64,000 nucleotides of DNA from contig NZ_JAMTCO010000010.1 of the NCBI RefSeq assembly GCF_024171925.1, positions 159,741 to 223,740 on the forward strand, given 5' to 3'. Positions 8,468-16,024 of this stretch are shown here, one piece after another (the first letter of the stretch is position 1; each line of letters starts with the position of its first letter). The notes under the pieces were generated by a model that did not search any database, was not told the DNA's origin, and saw nothing but the letters and a program-made list of their open reading frames with translations. Both the position numbers and the translations under genes were made by a program. Source of the stretch: Actinokineospora diospyrosa (lineage in GTDB: Bacteria; Actinomycetota; Actinomycetes; Mycobacteriales; Pseudonocardiaceae).

Positions 8468-8840
8468 GCGAGGCTCCCCGTGTTGGCCCGCTCGGTCTCG
8501 TCGTAGGCAGTCGCGGCCTCGCTCAGCCGAGCGCCGGTCGACTCCACCGCCGCGGGCAGGGCGGCGATCAACTCCCGCGCGGTGGAGAGTTGCTCGTCGA
8601 ACACGAAGGTGTAGACCTGGCAGATCTTGCCGAGTACGTCCGGGCCCAGGCTGGTGTTGGCGGCCTCGACGCAGTGGGTGAGTTGGGTGGTGAGCAGGCG
8701 GCCGTGGCGGTGACCGCCCCGTCGGGGCTGGTGGCTCGGGTGCGGGTGTCTTGGAACGCGGCCCGCGCGGCTTCGACTTGTCGCCGCATCTCTTGCAACC
8801 GATTCTCGTACTCTGCGAGATAGTCGTAAGGATCCGACAC
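8464..8840 (-). pseudogene. collapsed YbaB-like / EspC-like gene, frameshifted
   Basis: From GTG 8840 one frame encodes a YbaB-like N-terminus (DPYDYLAEYENRLQEMRRQV, then RTRATSPDGAVTATA), the opening half of type VII-associated YbaB proteins. It then runs out of family sequence and stops at 8568. The neighbouring frame, open to the TGA at 8464, encodes the C-terminal two thirds of an EspC-like protein (VLGKICQVYTFVFD, then ARLSEAATAYDETERANTG). The switch lies near 8690-8710. The intact second island (46544 to 45793) has these as two full genes in the same order, so here the YbaB C-terminus and EspC N-terminus are missing. An out-of-frame deletion explains this best; an assembly error in GC-rich sequence is the alternative. 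Confidence 0.6.
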
Positions 8841-8864
8841 AAGCCAAGGAGTGTGGCACGACCG

Positions 8865-9617
8865 ATGTCGACCCCGCACCGACCTCCGATCACCCCGGCG
8901 CTACGGGCGGAGGCCAGGTCGGCCCCCGACAGCTGGCTGCCCGTCGTGGCCGAGGACGGGCAGGTCGCGGGGCGGTACCTGGTGGACGACAACGGTGAGA
9001 TCACCGACGAGTTCGTGCCCAACCCGCGGTACCGGCCGCGGTGGTCGCCGCCGATCACCCCGGAGATGCGATCCTACGCGCTCGGCCGCCCCGGCGGCTG
9101 GGTCGAGGTGCTGGACCCGACGCACCCGGGGCCGGACACACCCGATTGGGCGGTCGTCGGCAGGTACCCGGTCGACGCGAGCGGCGGGATCATCGCCGCG
9201 TTCGAGCCCAACCCGCAGTACCGGCCGTCGCCGGTCGCGCTCGGTTGGCCCGCGCCGCGGTCGGAGGCGGAGGCGGTGCTGCAGCTCGCGCACACCGGGC
9301 AGATCGAGTACCGGGAGGCGGTGGTCGCCGTCCTCGCGGCGACGCTGGTGCTGCCCGCCGACCCGACCAAGCCGCCGCGGACCCGGCTGGTGGTGCGCGG
9401 GCGGGTGGTCGACGCGTTCGCGACCGAGGAGGCCGCGCCGCCGGACTGGCCGCCGCACTGGCAGAAGTTCAGCGGCGTCGAGGTCGCGATCCTGATCGAC
9501 CGGCTGGCCGACCAGTTCGGCGGGCCACCGGACCTGCTGCTGCACGCCGCGCCCGACCTGCAGGTCCGCATCCCCGGGTCGGTGCTGATCGAGGCGCTGC
9601 GCCTGGTCGCGGGCTGA
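8865..9617 (+). CDS. type VII secretion system-associated protein, 250 aa
   Basis: The N-terminal half carries a duplicated block: PPITPALRAEA followed later by GRYLVDDNGEI and PNPRYRP, then again PPITPEMRSYA, VGRYPVDASGGI and PNPQYRPSP. The second half (VLQLAHTGQIEYREAVVAVL onward) resembles the SseB-like module common in actinobacterial type VII-associated proteins. It is cytosolic, with no signal or membrane segment. It is divergent from the collapsed YbaB/EspC gene with only 24 bases between starts, so the promoter must overlap coding sequence or give a leaderless transcript. Exact role is unknown; a chaperone or adaptor role is a guess. Confidence 0.7.
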   Translation: MSTPHRPPITPALRAEARSAPDSWLPVVAEDGQVAGRYLVDDNGEITDEFVPNPRYRPRWSPPITPEMRSYALGRPGGWVEVLDPTHPGPDTPDWAVVGRYPVDASGGIIAAFEPNPQYRPSPVALGWPAPRSEAEAVLQLAHTGQIEYREAVVAVLAATLVLPADPTKPPRTRLVVRGRVVDAFATEEAAPPDWPPHWQKFSGVEVAILIDRLADQFGGPPDLLLHAAPDLQVRIPGSVLIEALRLVAG

Positions 9618-9619
9618 GC

Positions 9620-10936
9620 TCAGTCGAGGCCCGGGTCGGGGTTGGCCGCCAGGTCGGCCAGGTGGGCGAGGGCCGCCGCGAGCGCGGGCAACGGGGGTGA
9701 CCCGATGGCCAGGCGGACGGCGCGCGGCGCCTGGGTGGGCGGGACGGCGAAGGACGTGCCGGGGGTGATGGCGATCCCCGCCCGGGCCGCGGTCGCGACG
9801 AAGGTGTCGGCGCGCCAGGAATCGGGTAGTCGCCACCAGAGGTGGTAGGCGCGCGGGTCGGCCTGGACGTCGAAGCCCGCGAGGTGCTCGGCGACCAATG
9901 CCTGGCGGGCGCGGGCGTCGGCGCGCTTGTCGACGAGCAAGCGGTCGGCGGTGCCGTCGGTGGCCCAACCGATCATGGCGGCCACGGCGACGTGCTGCGG
10001 CGCCCAACCGCCGGAGCGGATGGCGTTGGTGACGCGGGTGCGCAGCGAGGGCGTGGTGACCGCGAAGCCCACGCTCAACCCCGGCGCGATGCGCTTGGAC
10101 AGGCTGTCCACCAAGACCCCGTGCGAAACGAGTGACCACAGTGGCGGGTCGTCGTGGAGGAATCCGTAGATCGCGTCCTCTATCAGCGGGATGTCCTTGT
10201 CGAGCAACACATCGGCGACCTCTTGGCGCCGTGTGGCACTCATCGAGATACCCAATGGGTTGTGCAGCGCGGGTTGCAAGTAGACAGCGCTTAGTGGACC
10301 TGCGGATCGCAGTGCCGCTGGCGTGACGCCCTCGCTGTCAGTGGCAAGAGGGACCAGAACAACGCCCAGGCGAGCGGCGATCCCCTTAACCACCGCGTAA
10401 GTCACCTCTTCCACCCCCAGCCGCTCCCCCGGCGCGACTAGCGCGGCAACAGCCCCCGCGATCGCCTGCCGACCGTTGCCCGCGAAGACCACGTCTTCCG
10501 CTCGGGGCGCCCACCCGCCGCGCGACAGCAGCCCGACCGCGGCCTCCCGCGCCGCCGGGGTCCCGGCGGCGCCAACGGACCGCAGGGCGGACGCGAGCAC
10601 GTCGGGGCGCAAGCTCGCCCGCATGCTGTCGGCGATCACGTCGATGTGGTGCGGCAAGATCGGGAAGTTCAGCTCTAGGTCGACCCTGGCGCCTCCCGGT
10701 TCGGCCAGCGCCGACTCGGCGACCGCGGGCGCGGCGCGCACGAACGTCCCCCGACCGACCTCGCCGACGACCAGCCCGCGCCGGACCAGCTCGGCGTACA
10801 CGCGCGACGCCGTCGACACTGCGAGCCCGTGCTGGCGGGCGAACTGCCGCTGCGTGGGCAGCCGCGTCCCGGCGCCGAGCCTGCCGGTGGCGATGTCCTG
10901 GGCGATCCGGTCGGCGACGGTGCGGAAGTCCATCAT
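9620..10936 (-). CDS. MocR/GntR-type regulator with aminotransferase fold
   Basis: Residues 1-70 are a GntR winged helix (MDFRTVADRIAQDIATGRLG, then LPTQRQFARQHGLAVSTASR). The rest is a fold-type I PLP aminotransferase-like domain with VEEVTYAVVKGIAARLG and the PLP-lysine region VDSLSKRIAPGLSVGF. Proteins of this MocR architecture sense PLP or amino compounds and regulate a neighbouring gene. The divergent gene 74 bases away (hydrolase at 11010) is the natural target. The intergenic region contains repeated CATTG words that could be half sites. The two adjacent ATGs at 10936 and 10933 are both plausible starts. The stop lies two bases from the convergent type VII gene. Confidence 0.85.
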   Translation of the reverse strand: MMDFRTVADRIAQDIATGRLGAGTRLPTQRQFARQHGLAVSTASRVYAELVRRGLVVGEVGRGTFVRAAPAVAESALAEPGGARVDLELNFPILPHHIDVIADSMRASLRPDVLASALRSVGAAGTPAAREAAVGLLSRGGWAPRAEDVVFAGNGRQAIAGAVAALVAPGERLGVEEVTYAVVKGIAARLGVVLVPLATDSEGVTPAALRSAGPLSAVYLQPALHNPLGISMSATRRQEVADVLLDKDIPLIEDAIYGFLHDDPPLWSLVSHGVLVDSLSKRIAPGLSVGFAVTTPSLRTRVTNAIRSGGWAPQHVAVAAMIGWATDGTADRLLVDKRADARARQALVAEHLAGFDVQADPRAYHLWWRLPDSWRADTFVATAARAGIAITPGTSFAVPPTQAPRAVRLAIGSPPLPALAAALAHLADLAANPDPGLD

Positions 10937-11009
10937 TGCTCCGAGGGCATTGTTGTCATTGCACCGACATCCTGCCCCGGTTAGCGTGGGTTCGACAAGG
11001 GAGGACGCC

Positions 11010-11696
11010 ATGCTGCTGCTCATCCACGGCCACCCGTTCGACCGCACCATGTGGGACCCGCAACTCGCCCGCTTCGACGCGATCGCCCCGGACCTGCGCG
11101 GCTACGGCACCGCCGAACCCGCCTCCGGCGTGACCGCGATGAGCACGTTCGCCGATGACCTCGCCGCGCTGGCGCCGGACCGGGACCTGGTCCTCTGCGG
11201 CCTGTCGATGGGCGGCCAGATCGCGATGGAGTTCCACCGGCTGTACCCGGAGCGGGTGCGCGCGCTCATCCTCTGCGACACCACCGCCCGCGCGGAAACA
11301 GCGCAGTCGCGGCAAGAACGGCTCGACATGGCCGACCGCCTCAGCCGCGAAGGGATGGAGCCCTACGCCCGCGAGGTTCTATGGAAGATGGTCGCGCCTG
11401 GAGCTGATGACGCTGCCGAGCACGTATTGAAGATGATGCTGTCCGCGCCGCCCGAAGGTGCCGCAGCCGCTCAGCGCGGACGGGCGGACAGGCCCGACTA
11501 CCGCGAGTCGTTGACCGCCCACCCGGTTCCCACCTTGGTCATCGTGGGCAGCGAGGATGCGTACACCCCGCTCGAGGAGGTCAAGCACATCCCGGCCACC
11601 CACCTCGTCGAGGTGAAAGGGGCCGCTCACCTGCCCAACCTCGAGCGACCGGACGAGTTCAACGGCGCCGTCGCGCGGTTCCTGGCCACGCTCTGA
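11010..11696 (+). CDS. alpha/beta hydrolase, 228 aa
   Basis: A compact alpha/beta hydrolase of about the usual length. It begins at the first strand (MLLLIHGHPFDRTMW) with the HG oxyanion motif. The nucleophile elbow is GLSMGGQ, the acid lies in IVGSEDAYTP and the catalytic His in VKGAAHLPNLERPDEF, so the triad is complete. ATG 11010 has a strong AAGGGAGG ribosome site. It is divergent from the MocR regulator, which probably controls it. No signal peptide, so cytosolic. The substrate is not evident; family members include esterases and lactonases. Confidence 0.85.
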   Translation: MLLLIHGHPFDRTMWDPQLARFDAIAPDLRGYGTAEPASGVTAMSTFADDLAALAPDRDLVLCGLSMGGQIAMEFHRLYPERVRALILCDTTARAETAQSRQERLDMADRLSREGMEPYAREVLWKMVAPGADDAAEHVLKMMLSAPPEGAAAAQRGRADRPDYRESLTAHPVPTLVIVGSEDAYTPLEEVKHIPATHLVEVKGAAHLPNLERPDEFNGAVARFLATL

Positions 11697-11746
11697 GACG
11701 CTCATCTCGTTGTAGTGCGACAAAGCGCTTACCTACTGTCCGGTAC

Positions 11747-12292
11747 ATGGCGTTGGAACACGCGATCCTGGTCGCGTTGAGCGAGCAGGCGGGCACCGGC
11801 TACGAGCTGGCCCGCCGGTTCGACCGGTCGGTCGGCTACTTCTGGCAGGCCACCCACCAGCAGATCTACCGCGTGCTCAACCGGATGGCCGAGGACGGCT
11901 GGGTGAGCGCGGTGCACGTCGCGCAGACCGGGCGGCCGGACAAGAAGGTGTACTCGGTCGTCGACGCGGGCCGCGCGGAGCTGGCCAGGTGGCTCGGTGA
12001 GCAGGCACAACCCGCCCACCTGCGCGACGACCTGGCGGTGAAGATCCGCGGCGCCGGTCTTGGCGACGCGGGCGCGGTGCTGGCCGAGGTGCAGCGGCAC
12101 CGCGAGCACCACGCGCGGCGGCTGGCGGTCTACGAGGTCATCGAGCGCACCGAGTTCCCCGAGCGGCACGCGCTGACCGGCACCCGGCTGCACCAGTACC
12201 TCACCCTGCGCGGCGGGATCACCACCGAACGCGGCCTGGTCGCCTGGTACGACGAGGTCAGCGCGGCCCTGCGGCGGGACGTGGCGAGCTGA
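11747..12292 (+). CDS. PadR-family transcriptional regulator, 181 aa
   Basis: The N-terminal ~85 residues are a PadR winged helix: LEHAILVALSEQAGTGYELARRF, then THQQIYRVLNRMAEDGWV and the wing RPDKKVYSVVDAGRAEL. The C-terminal half is the helical Vir_act_alpha-type dimerisation domain. A possible promoter (TTGTAG, 18 bases, TACTGT at 11734) would give a transcript starting almost at the ATG, so it may be leaderless. The gene tail overlaps the convergent vsr gene by 35 bases. PadR proteins often regulate transporters or phenolic stress genes; the target here is not evident. Confidence 0.85.
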   Translation: MALEHAILVALSEQAGTGYELARRFDRSVGYFWQATHQQIYRVLNRMAEDGWVSAVHVAQTGRPDKKVYSVVDAGRAELARWLGEQAQPAHLRDDLAVKIRGAGLGDAGAVLAEVQRHREHHARRLAVYEVIERTEFPERHALTGTRLHQYLTLRGGITTERGLVAWYDEVSAALRRDVAS

Positions 12293-12701
12293 GCGCGGCC
12301 ACGACCCGCTCGCGGACCAGGGCGGCGGCGACCAGCGGGTCCTCGTGCTCCCAGACCCGCACGACCTGCCAGCCCGCGGCGGCGAGCCGGGCGTCGGTGT
12401 CGCGGTCGCGGCGGCGGTTGCCCTCGATCTTGTCCCGCCAGAACTCGGCGTTGCGCTTGGGCCACGTCGCGTGCTCGGGGCAGCCGTGCCAGAAGCAGCC
12501 GTCCACGAACACGGCGGTCTTGGCGCGGGAGAAGACGACATCCGCCTCTCTACGGACAGTGCGCACAGGGCGTTGATGCACCCGGTAGCGCAGGCCGAGA
12601 GCGTGCAGCGCTCTACGGAGCGCCATCTCGATCCCGGTGTCACGGGCCCGCTGCCTGCTCATCCGCTGCCGCACGGCCGCCGTCGACTCCACCGACTCCA
12701 C
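12258..12701 (-). CDS. vsr: very short patch repair endonuclease (Vsr)
   Basis: The protein matches Vsr across its length: MSRQRARDTGIEMALRRALH (the Glu-containing first motif), then the active-site strand ADVVFSRAKTAVFVDGCFWH with zinc-binding GCPEHATWPKRN, then WQVVRVWEHE. Vsr nicks next to T:G mismatches produced by deamination of 5-methylcytosine and starts repair in DNA methylated by a Dcm-type cytosine methyltransferase. At 147 residues it is full length. No cytosine methyltransferase or restriction gene lies in the window, so it is an orphan here. Its 3' end overlaps the PadR gene. Confidence 0.9.
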   Translation of the reverse strand: MESVESTAAVRQRMSRQRARDTGIEMALRRALHALGLRYRVHQRPVRTVRREADVVFSRAKTAVFVDGCFWHGCPEHATWPKRNAEFWRDKIEGNRRRDRDTDARLAAAGWQVVRVWEHEDPLVAAALVRERVVAALSSPRPAAGPR

Positions 12702-12747
12702 CCAACCTCCCGCTCCAGCACCTGTTTCCGCAGGTCCGGATAAAGTT

Positions 12748-12780
12748 CCGTACCCCTACGGATACCGACCCTGATTGTTC
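12748..12780 (-). promoter_or_regulatory. copy 1 of bipartite protease-island motif
   Basis: Read on the minus strand this site is GAACAATC, 13 bases, then GTAGGGGTAC. The same two blocks with the same 13-base gap occur at 19478-19509 and 22850-22881. Here it lies 90 bases upstream of the S1 protease start. It is a likely operator or activator site; the binding protein is not known, and the LAL regulator at 19634 is the natural candidate. Confidence 0.6.
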
Positions 12781-12869
12781 CTCACCGGGCGTCACTCGAA
12801 AGTGACCTGCAGCGAACCGCCGCCGTCCCTGCCTAGAGGCGAGCGTTCCTGATCCGGAAAGGAACCATC

Positions 12870-14750
12870 GTGAAACGAACACCACGGTCCTGGGGTCTGA
12901 TGGCTCTGGCCGCGGCCACGGTGTTGGTGCCCGTCGGCGCCACCATCGCGAATGCGGCGCAGTCGACCGCCGGTGCCCCGGCGAACGCCCCCGCGGCGAA
13001 CTACTTGGGTGACACCGTCCCCGCCAACCTCGGCGATGCCACCCCGTCGTTCGTCGGCGGCACGGACGCCACCGTGAGCGAGTTCCCGGGCATCATCGCG
13101 GGCATCCGCGCAGGAGGCACCCGTCCCCAGGGCCAGACCTGCACCGGTACCGTCGTCGCCCCGCGCAAGATCCTGATCGCCGCGCACTGCGCCGACGCGG
13201 CGGGCGACAAGTCGTTCGTCTACGGCCTCGACGACCTCAAGGACTACAACAACGGATCCGGCACCGGGTTCGCTGTGAAGGCCGTCAGCTACAAGAAGCA
13301 CCCGAAGTACGTCAACTTCGACCAGGGCTACGACGTCGCCGTCGTGACCGTCGACAAGGACATCGCGCTGAAGGGTGGCGCTGCGTACCCGGCGTTCGCC
13401 ACCTCGGCCGACTCGGGTGGCGCTGCCCCCGGTAAGACCGCTCAGGGCTTCGGTTACGGCAAGAAGGACTTCAACGACAACTCCGCCGACGTCACCCTCG
13501 ACAAGGCGAGCCTGCCGATCGTCAACGGCGACTCGGTGTGCCAGGGCGTTGGCGCCGGCTTCAAGTCCGCTTACATGATCTGCGCCGGGTACTCCGACGG
13601 CCGGATCACGATCCTCCCCGGCGACAGCGGTGGCCCGCTGATCGTCAACAACAAGATCTACGGCGTCGCGTCGTGGAGCCGCTCGGACTTCAAGTGGTAC
13701 AGCGTCTACGGCCGCCTCGACAACGAGATGGGCGACTGGGTCAAGTCGGAGGTCGGCACCGTCGACCCGCCGACCGGTGACTTCTCGCTGAGCGTGACCC
13801 CGAGCAGCGGTTCCGTGGCCGCGGGCAAGTACCTGTCGGCGACCGTCAACACCACCGCGGGCTCCGGTGGCGCCGAGAACGCCACCCTGTCCGCTTCCGG
13901 CCTGCCCAGCGGCGTGCAGGCGGTCTTCCAGCCGACCTCGGTCACCACCGGCGGTTCGGCCAAGCTGACCTTCGACGCGTCCGCCTCGGCGCCCAACGGC
14001 ACCTACGAGGTCACCATCACGGCGTCGACCTCCAGCGGCAAGACCGCGACCGGCAAGTACTCGCTCACCGTCACCGGTGGCGGCGAGCCGCCGGTCGGCG
14101 ACTTCACCCTCTCGGCCTCGCCGAGCAGCGTCAAGGCCGCCAAGGGCAAGTACATCTCCACCACGATCAACTCCGCAGGTGGCAGCCGCGGCCAGAGCAT
14201 CAACCTGACCGCGTCGGGTGTGCCCTCCGGTGTGAAGGCGGTCTTCCAGCCGACCTCGATCACCGCGGGCGGCTCGTCCAAGCTGACCCTCGACGTGTCC
14301 ACCACCGCGGTGGCAGGCACCTCGAACATCACCGTGACCGGCACCGACGCCAACGGCAAGACGGCCACCACGACCGTCGCGCTGACCGTCGAGGGCACCA
14401 CCGAGCCGCCGACCGGCGACGTCACCGTCACCGCCACCCCGTCCTCGGGTAGCGGCTGGGCGGGCCAGCTCGTGCAGACCTCGGTCAAGGCGAGCGGCGG
14501 GACCGGCAGCCTGCGGCTGACCGCGACCGGCGCCCCCACCGGCACCCAGGTCACGTTCAACCCGGCGACCATCGCCCAGAACGGCACCAGCAACGTCTGG
14601 TTCTTCACCAACTTCCAGACCCCGGTCGGCACCTACCCGATCACCATCACGGCCACCTCGGCCGACGGGAAGACCGGCAAGACCACGTTCACGCTGACCG
14701 TCACCCGCTTCGGGGCGTTCAACGCGGGCACCGCAAGGATCCCCAGCTGA
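12870..14750 (+). CDS. secreted S1 serine protease with three Ig-like repeats
   Basis: Secreted chymotrypsin-fold protease. It has a signal peptide (to about ATIANAAQ), a short propeptide, and a mature N-terminus probably at FVGGTDATVSEFPG. His is in ILIAAHC, Asp in YDVAVV and Ser in PGDSGGP. Residue 189 (chymotrypsin numbering, six before Ser) is Thr and the usual neighbouring Cys191 is Leu, so specificity is not trypsin-like. After ~300 residues come three ~105-residue repeats beginning PPTGDFSLSVTPSSG, PPVGDFTLSASPSS and PPTGDVTVTATPSSG, each an Ig-like sandwich with a GLPSGVQAVFQP-type core. GTG 12870 has GGAAAGGA upstream. A strong terminator follows. Confidence 0.9.
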   Translation: MKRTPRSWGLMALAAATVLVPVGATIANAAQSTAGAPANAPAANYLGDTVPANLGDATPSFVGGTDATVSEFPGIIAGIRAGGTRPQGQTCTGTVVAPRKILIAAHCADAAGDKSFVYGLDDLKDYNNGSGTGFAVKAVSYKKHPKYVNFDQGYDVAVVTVDKDIALKGGAAYPAFATSADSGGAAPGKTAQGFGYGKKDFNDNSADVTLDKASLPIVNGDSVCQGVGAGFKSAYMICAGYSDGRITILPGDSGGPLIVNNKIYGVASWSRSDFKWYSVYGRLDNEMGDWVKSEVGTVDPPTGDFSLSVTPSSGSVAAGKYLSATVNTTAGSGGAENATLSASGLPSGVQAVFQPTSVTTGGSAKLTFDASASAPNGTYEVTITASTSSGKTATGKYSLTVTGGGEPPVGDFTLSASPSSVKAAKGKYISTTINSAGGSRGQSINLTASGVPSGVKAVFQPTSITAGGSSKLTLDVSTTAVAGTSNITVTGTDANGKTATTTVALTVEGTTEPPTGDVTVTATPSSGSGWAGQLVQTSVKASGGTGSLRLTATGAPTGTQVTFNPATIAQNGTSNVWFFTNFQTPVGTYPITITATSADGKTGKTTFTLTVTRFGAFNAGTARIPS

Positions 14751-14769
14751 TCACCTGACCGGCACGGAC

Positions 14770-14799
14770 GGCAGGCCCCCGCCGGGGGCCTGCCGTTCT
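14770..14799 (+). terminator. intrinsic terminator after S1 protease
   Basis: Perfect 11-bp inverted repeat (GGCAGGCCCCC / GGGGGCCTGCC) with a 3-base loop, followed by GTTCTTG. It ends the protease transcript 20 bases after the stop. Confidence 0.8.
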
Positions 14800-14829
14800 T
14801 GCCGTTTTGCCGTTTGAGTGGGAGGACCA

Positions 14830-15747
14830 ATGCAGCCATTCCGGATGAGCGACCCAGTGCCGCTGGAGACGTTCCCGACCGTGCTCTCCGGCGCGATCGA
14901 GCGCAGCGGGCTGAGCCTGGAGCACCTGCAGCGCAAGCTCGCCAACGAGGGCATCCGGGTCAGCCTGTCGACCCTGAGCTACTGGCGCCGGGGCAGGACC
15001 CGGCCCGAGCGCCCGGAGTCGCTGCGGGCGGTGGAGGTCATCGAGGAGGTGCTGAAGCTGCCGCACGGGTACCTGGTGGCGCTGCTGGGGCCGCGCAAGC
15101 CGCGCGGGCGCTGGGTTGCCCGGGGCGGCCTGGTGCGGCCGCACGAGACGTTGTGGGACAGCACCTCTGGGTTGGCCCCGGTGCTGTCGGAACTGGCCGA
15201 GCCCGCGCCGGGTGAGCTGACGTACCTGCACGTGCACGACCAGCACTACCTGGACCACAACGGGCGGGACGTGCGGACCAAGGTGCGCATGCTCGTCCGG
15301 TCCGAGGTGGACAGACTGCGGTCGATGGTCGTGCTGCACCGCGCCGAGGAGCACGACCGGGCGCTGCCCGCGGTGCTGACCGGGTCCGGCTGCGCCGTCG
15401 GCCGCGTGCGCCCGGTGCCGTCGAGCCGGTTCACGGTGGCGGAGGTGCTGTTCGACCGGTCGCTGTCGGCCGGGCAGACGGCGATCTTCGAGTACGAGGT
15501 GCGGTGGTTCGCCCAGGGCAGGTCGACCCGGTTCTCCCGGGGATCGCGGCGTGCTTTCCGCGACTACCTGGCCGAGGTCACCTTCCACCCGACGGCCCTA
15601 CCCACGTCCTGCTTCGCTTACGCGCAAGAGGCGGCGGACGAGCCCGAGGTGCACCGGGAGACGTTGGAACCGGGCTCTTACGGCGGTGTGCACACCACGG
15701 TGCAGGCGTCGGAGGCGGCCATTCATGGCATCCGGTGGACGTGGTGA
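14830..15747 (+). CDS. helix-turn-helix regulator with unknown C-terminal domain
   Basis: Residues ~15-75 look like an XRE-type helix-turn-helix: LSGAIERSGLSLEHLQRKLA, then VSLSTLSYWRRGRTRPERP. The remaining ~220 residues are a beta-rich domain I do not recognise (YLHVHDQHYLDHNGRD, then TVAEVLFDRSLSAGQTAIFE). It could be a ligand-binding part. ATG 14830 is supported by GGGAGGA. It stands alone between the S1 protease and S8 genes and might regulate the protease island, but nothing in the sequence proves that. Confidence 0.75.
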   Translation: MQPFRMSDPVPLETFPTVLSGAIERSGLSLEHLQRKLANEGIRVSLSTLSYWRRGRTRPERPESLRAVEVIEEVLKLPHGYLVALLGPRKPRGRWVARGGLVRPHETLWDSTSGLAPVLSELAEPAPGELTYLHVHDQHYLDHNGRDVRTKVRMLVRSEVDRLRSMVVLHRAEEHDRALPAVLTGSGCAVGRVRPVPSSRFTVAEVLFDRSLSAGQTAIFEYEVRWFAQGRSTRFSRGSRRAFRDYLAEVTFHPTALPTSCFAYAQEAADEPEVHRETLEPGSYGGVHTTVQASEAAIHGIRWTW

Positions 15748-15749
15748 TC

Positions 15750-15802
15750 ACAGCGCCGATGGCATCCCGGGCCTAAGAGTCCGTGGATGCCATCGGCGCT
15801 GT
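15750..15802 (+). terminator. long inverted repeat after HTH gene
   Basis: An 18-bp perfect inverted repeat (ACAGCGCCGATGGCATCC and its complement) with a 17-base loop starts just after the stop codon of the HTH gene. There is no clear T run, so it may act as a terminator or only as an RNA-stabilising hairpin. Confidence 0.6.
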
Positions 15803-15805
15803 TGT

Positions 15806-15870
15806 GACTGACAGCTAGAACCTCGACTGACAGCTAGAACCTTGACTGACAGCTAGAACCTTGACAGCTA
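15806..15870. repeat. 19-bp tandem repeat, 3.4 copies
   Basis: GACTGACAGCTAGAACCTT is repeated three times with one base change (C in the first copy), plus a partial fourth unit GACAGCTA. It fills the gap between two convergent transcripts. The remaining ~100 bases up to the next terminator contain no gene. Confidence 0.85.
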
Positions 15871-15973
15871 TGCCGCTGGGGTTCTGATTCCCGTGCCATC
15901 TCTGGGGTGTGATCGAGAAGCACGGTGAGTTCCACAAGCCAGGCCAGGGACACAATGCTCCTGGCACGAGGAA

Positions 15974-16005
15974 AGGCCCCGGAGCTGCACCAGCCTCCGG
16001 GGCCT
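15974..16005 (-). terminator. terminator of S8 protease 1
   Basis: Perfect 11-bp stem (AGGCCCCGGAG / CTCCGGGGCCT) with a 10-base loop, 20 bases after the S8 protease stop. On the minus strand it is followed by TTTCCTCG. Confidence 0.75.
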
Positions 16006-16024
16006 CTCTTAGCTCGATCAACCC

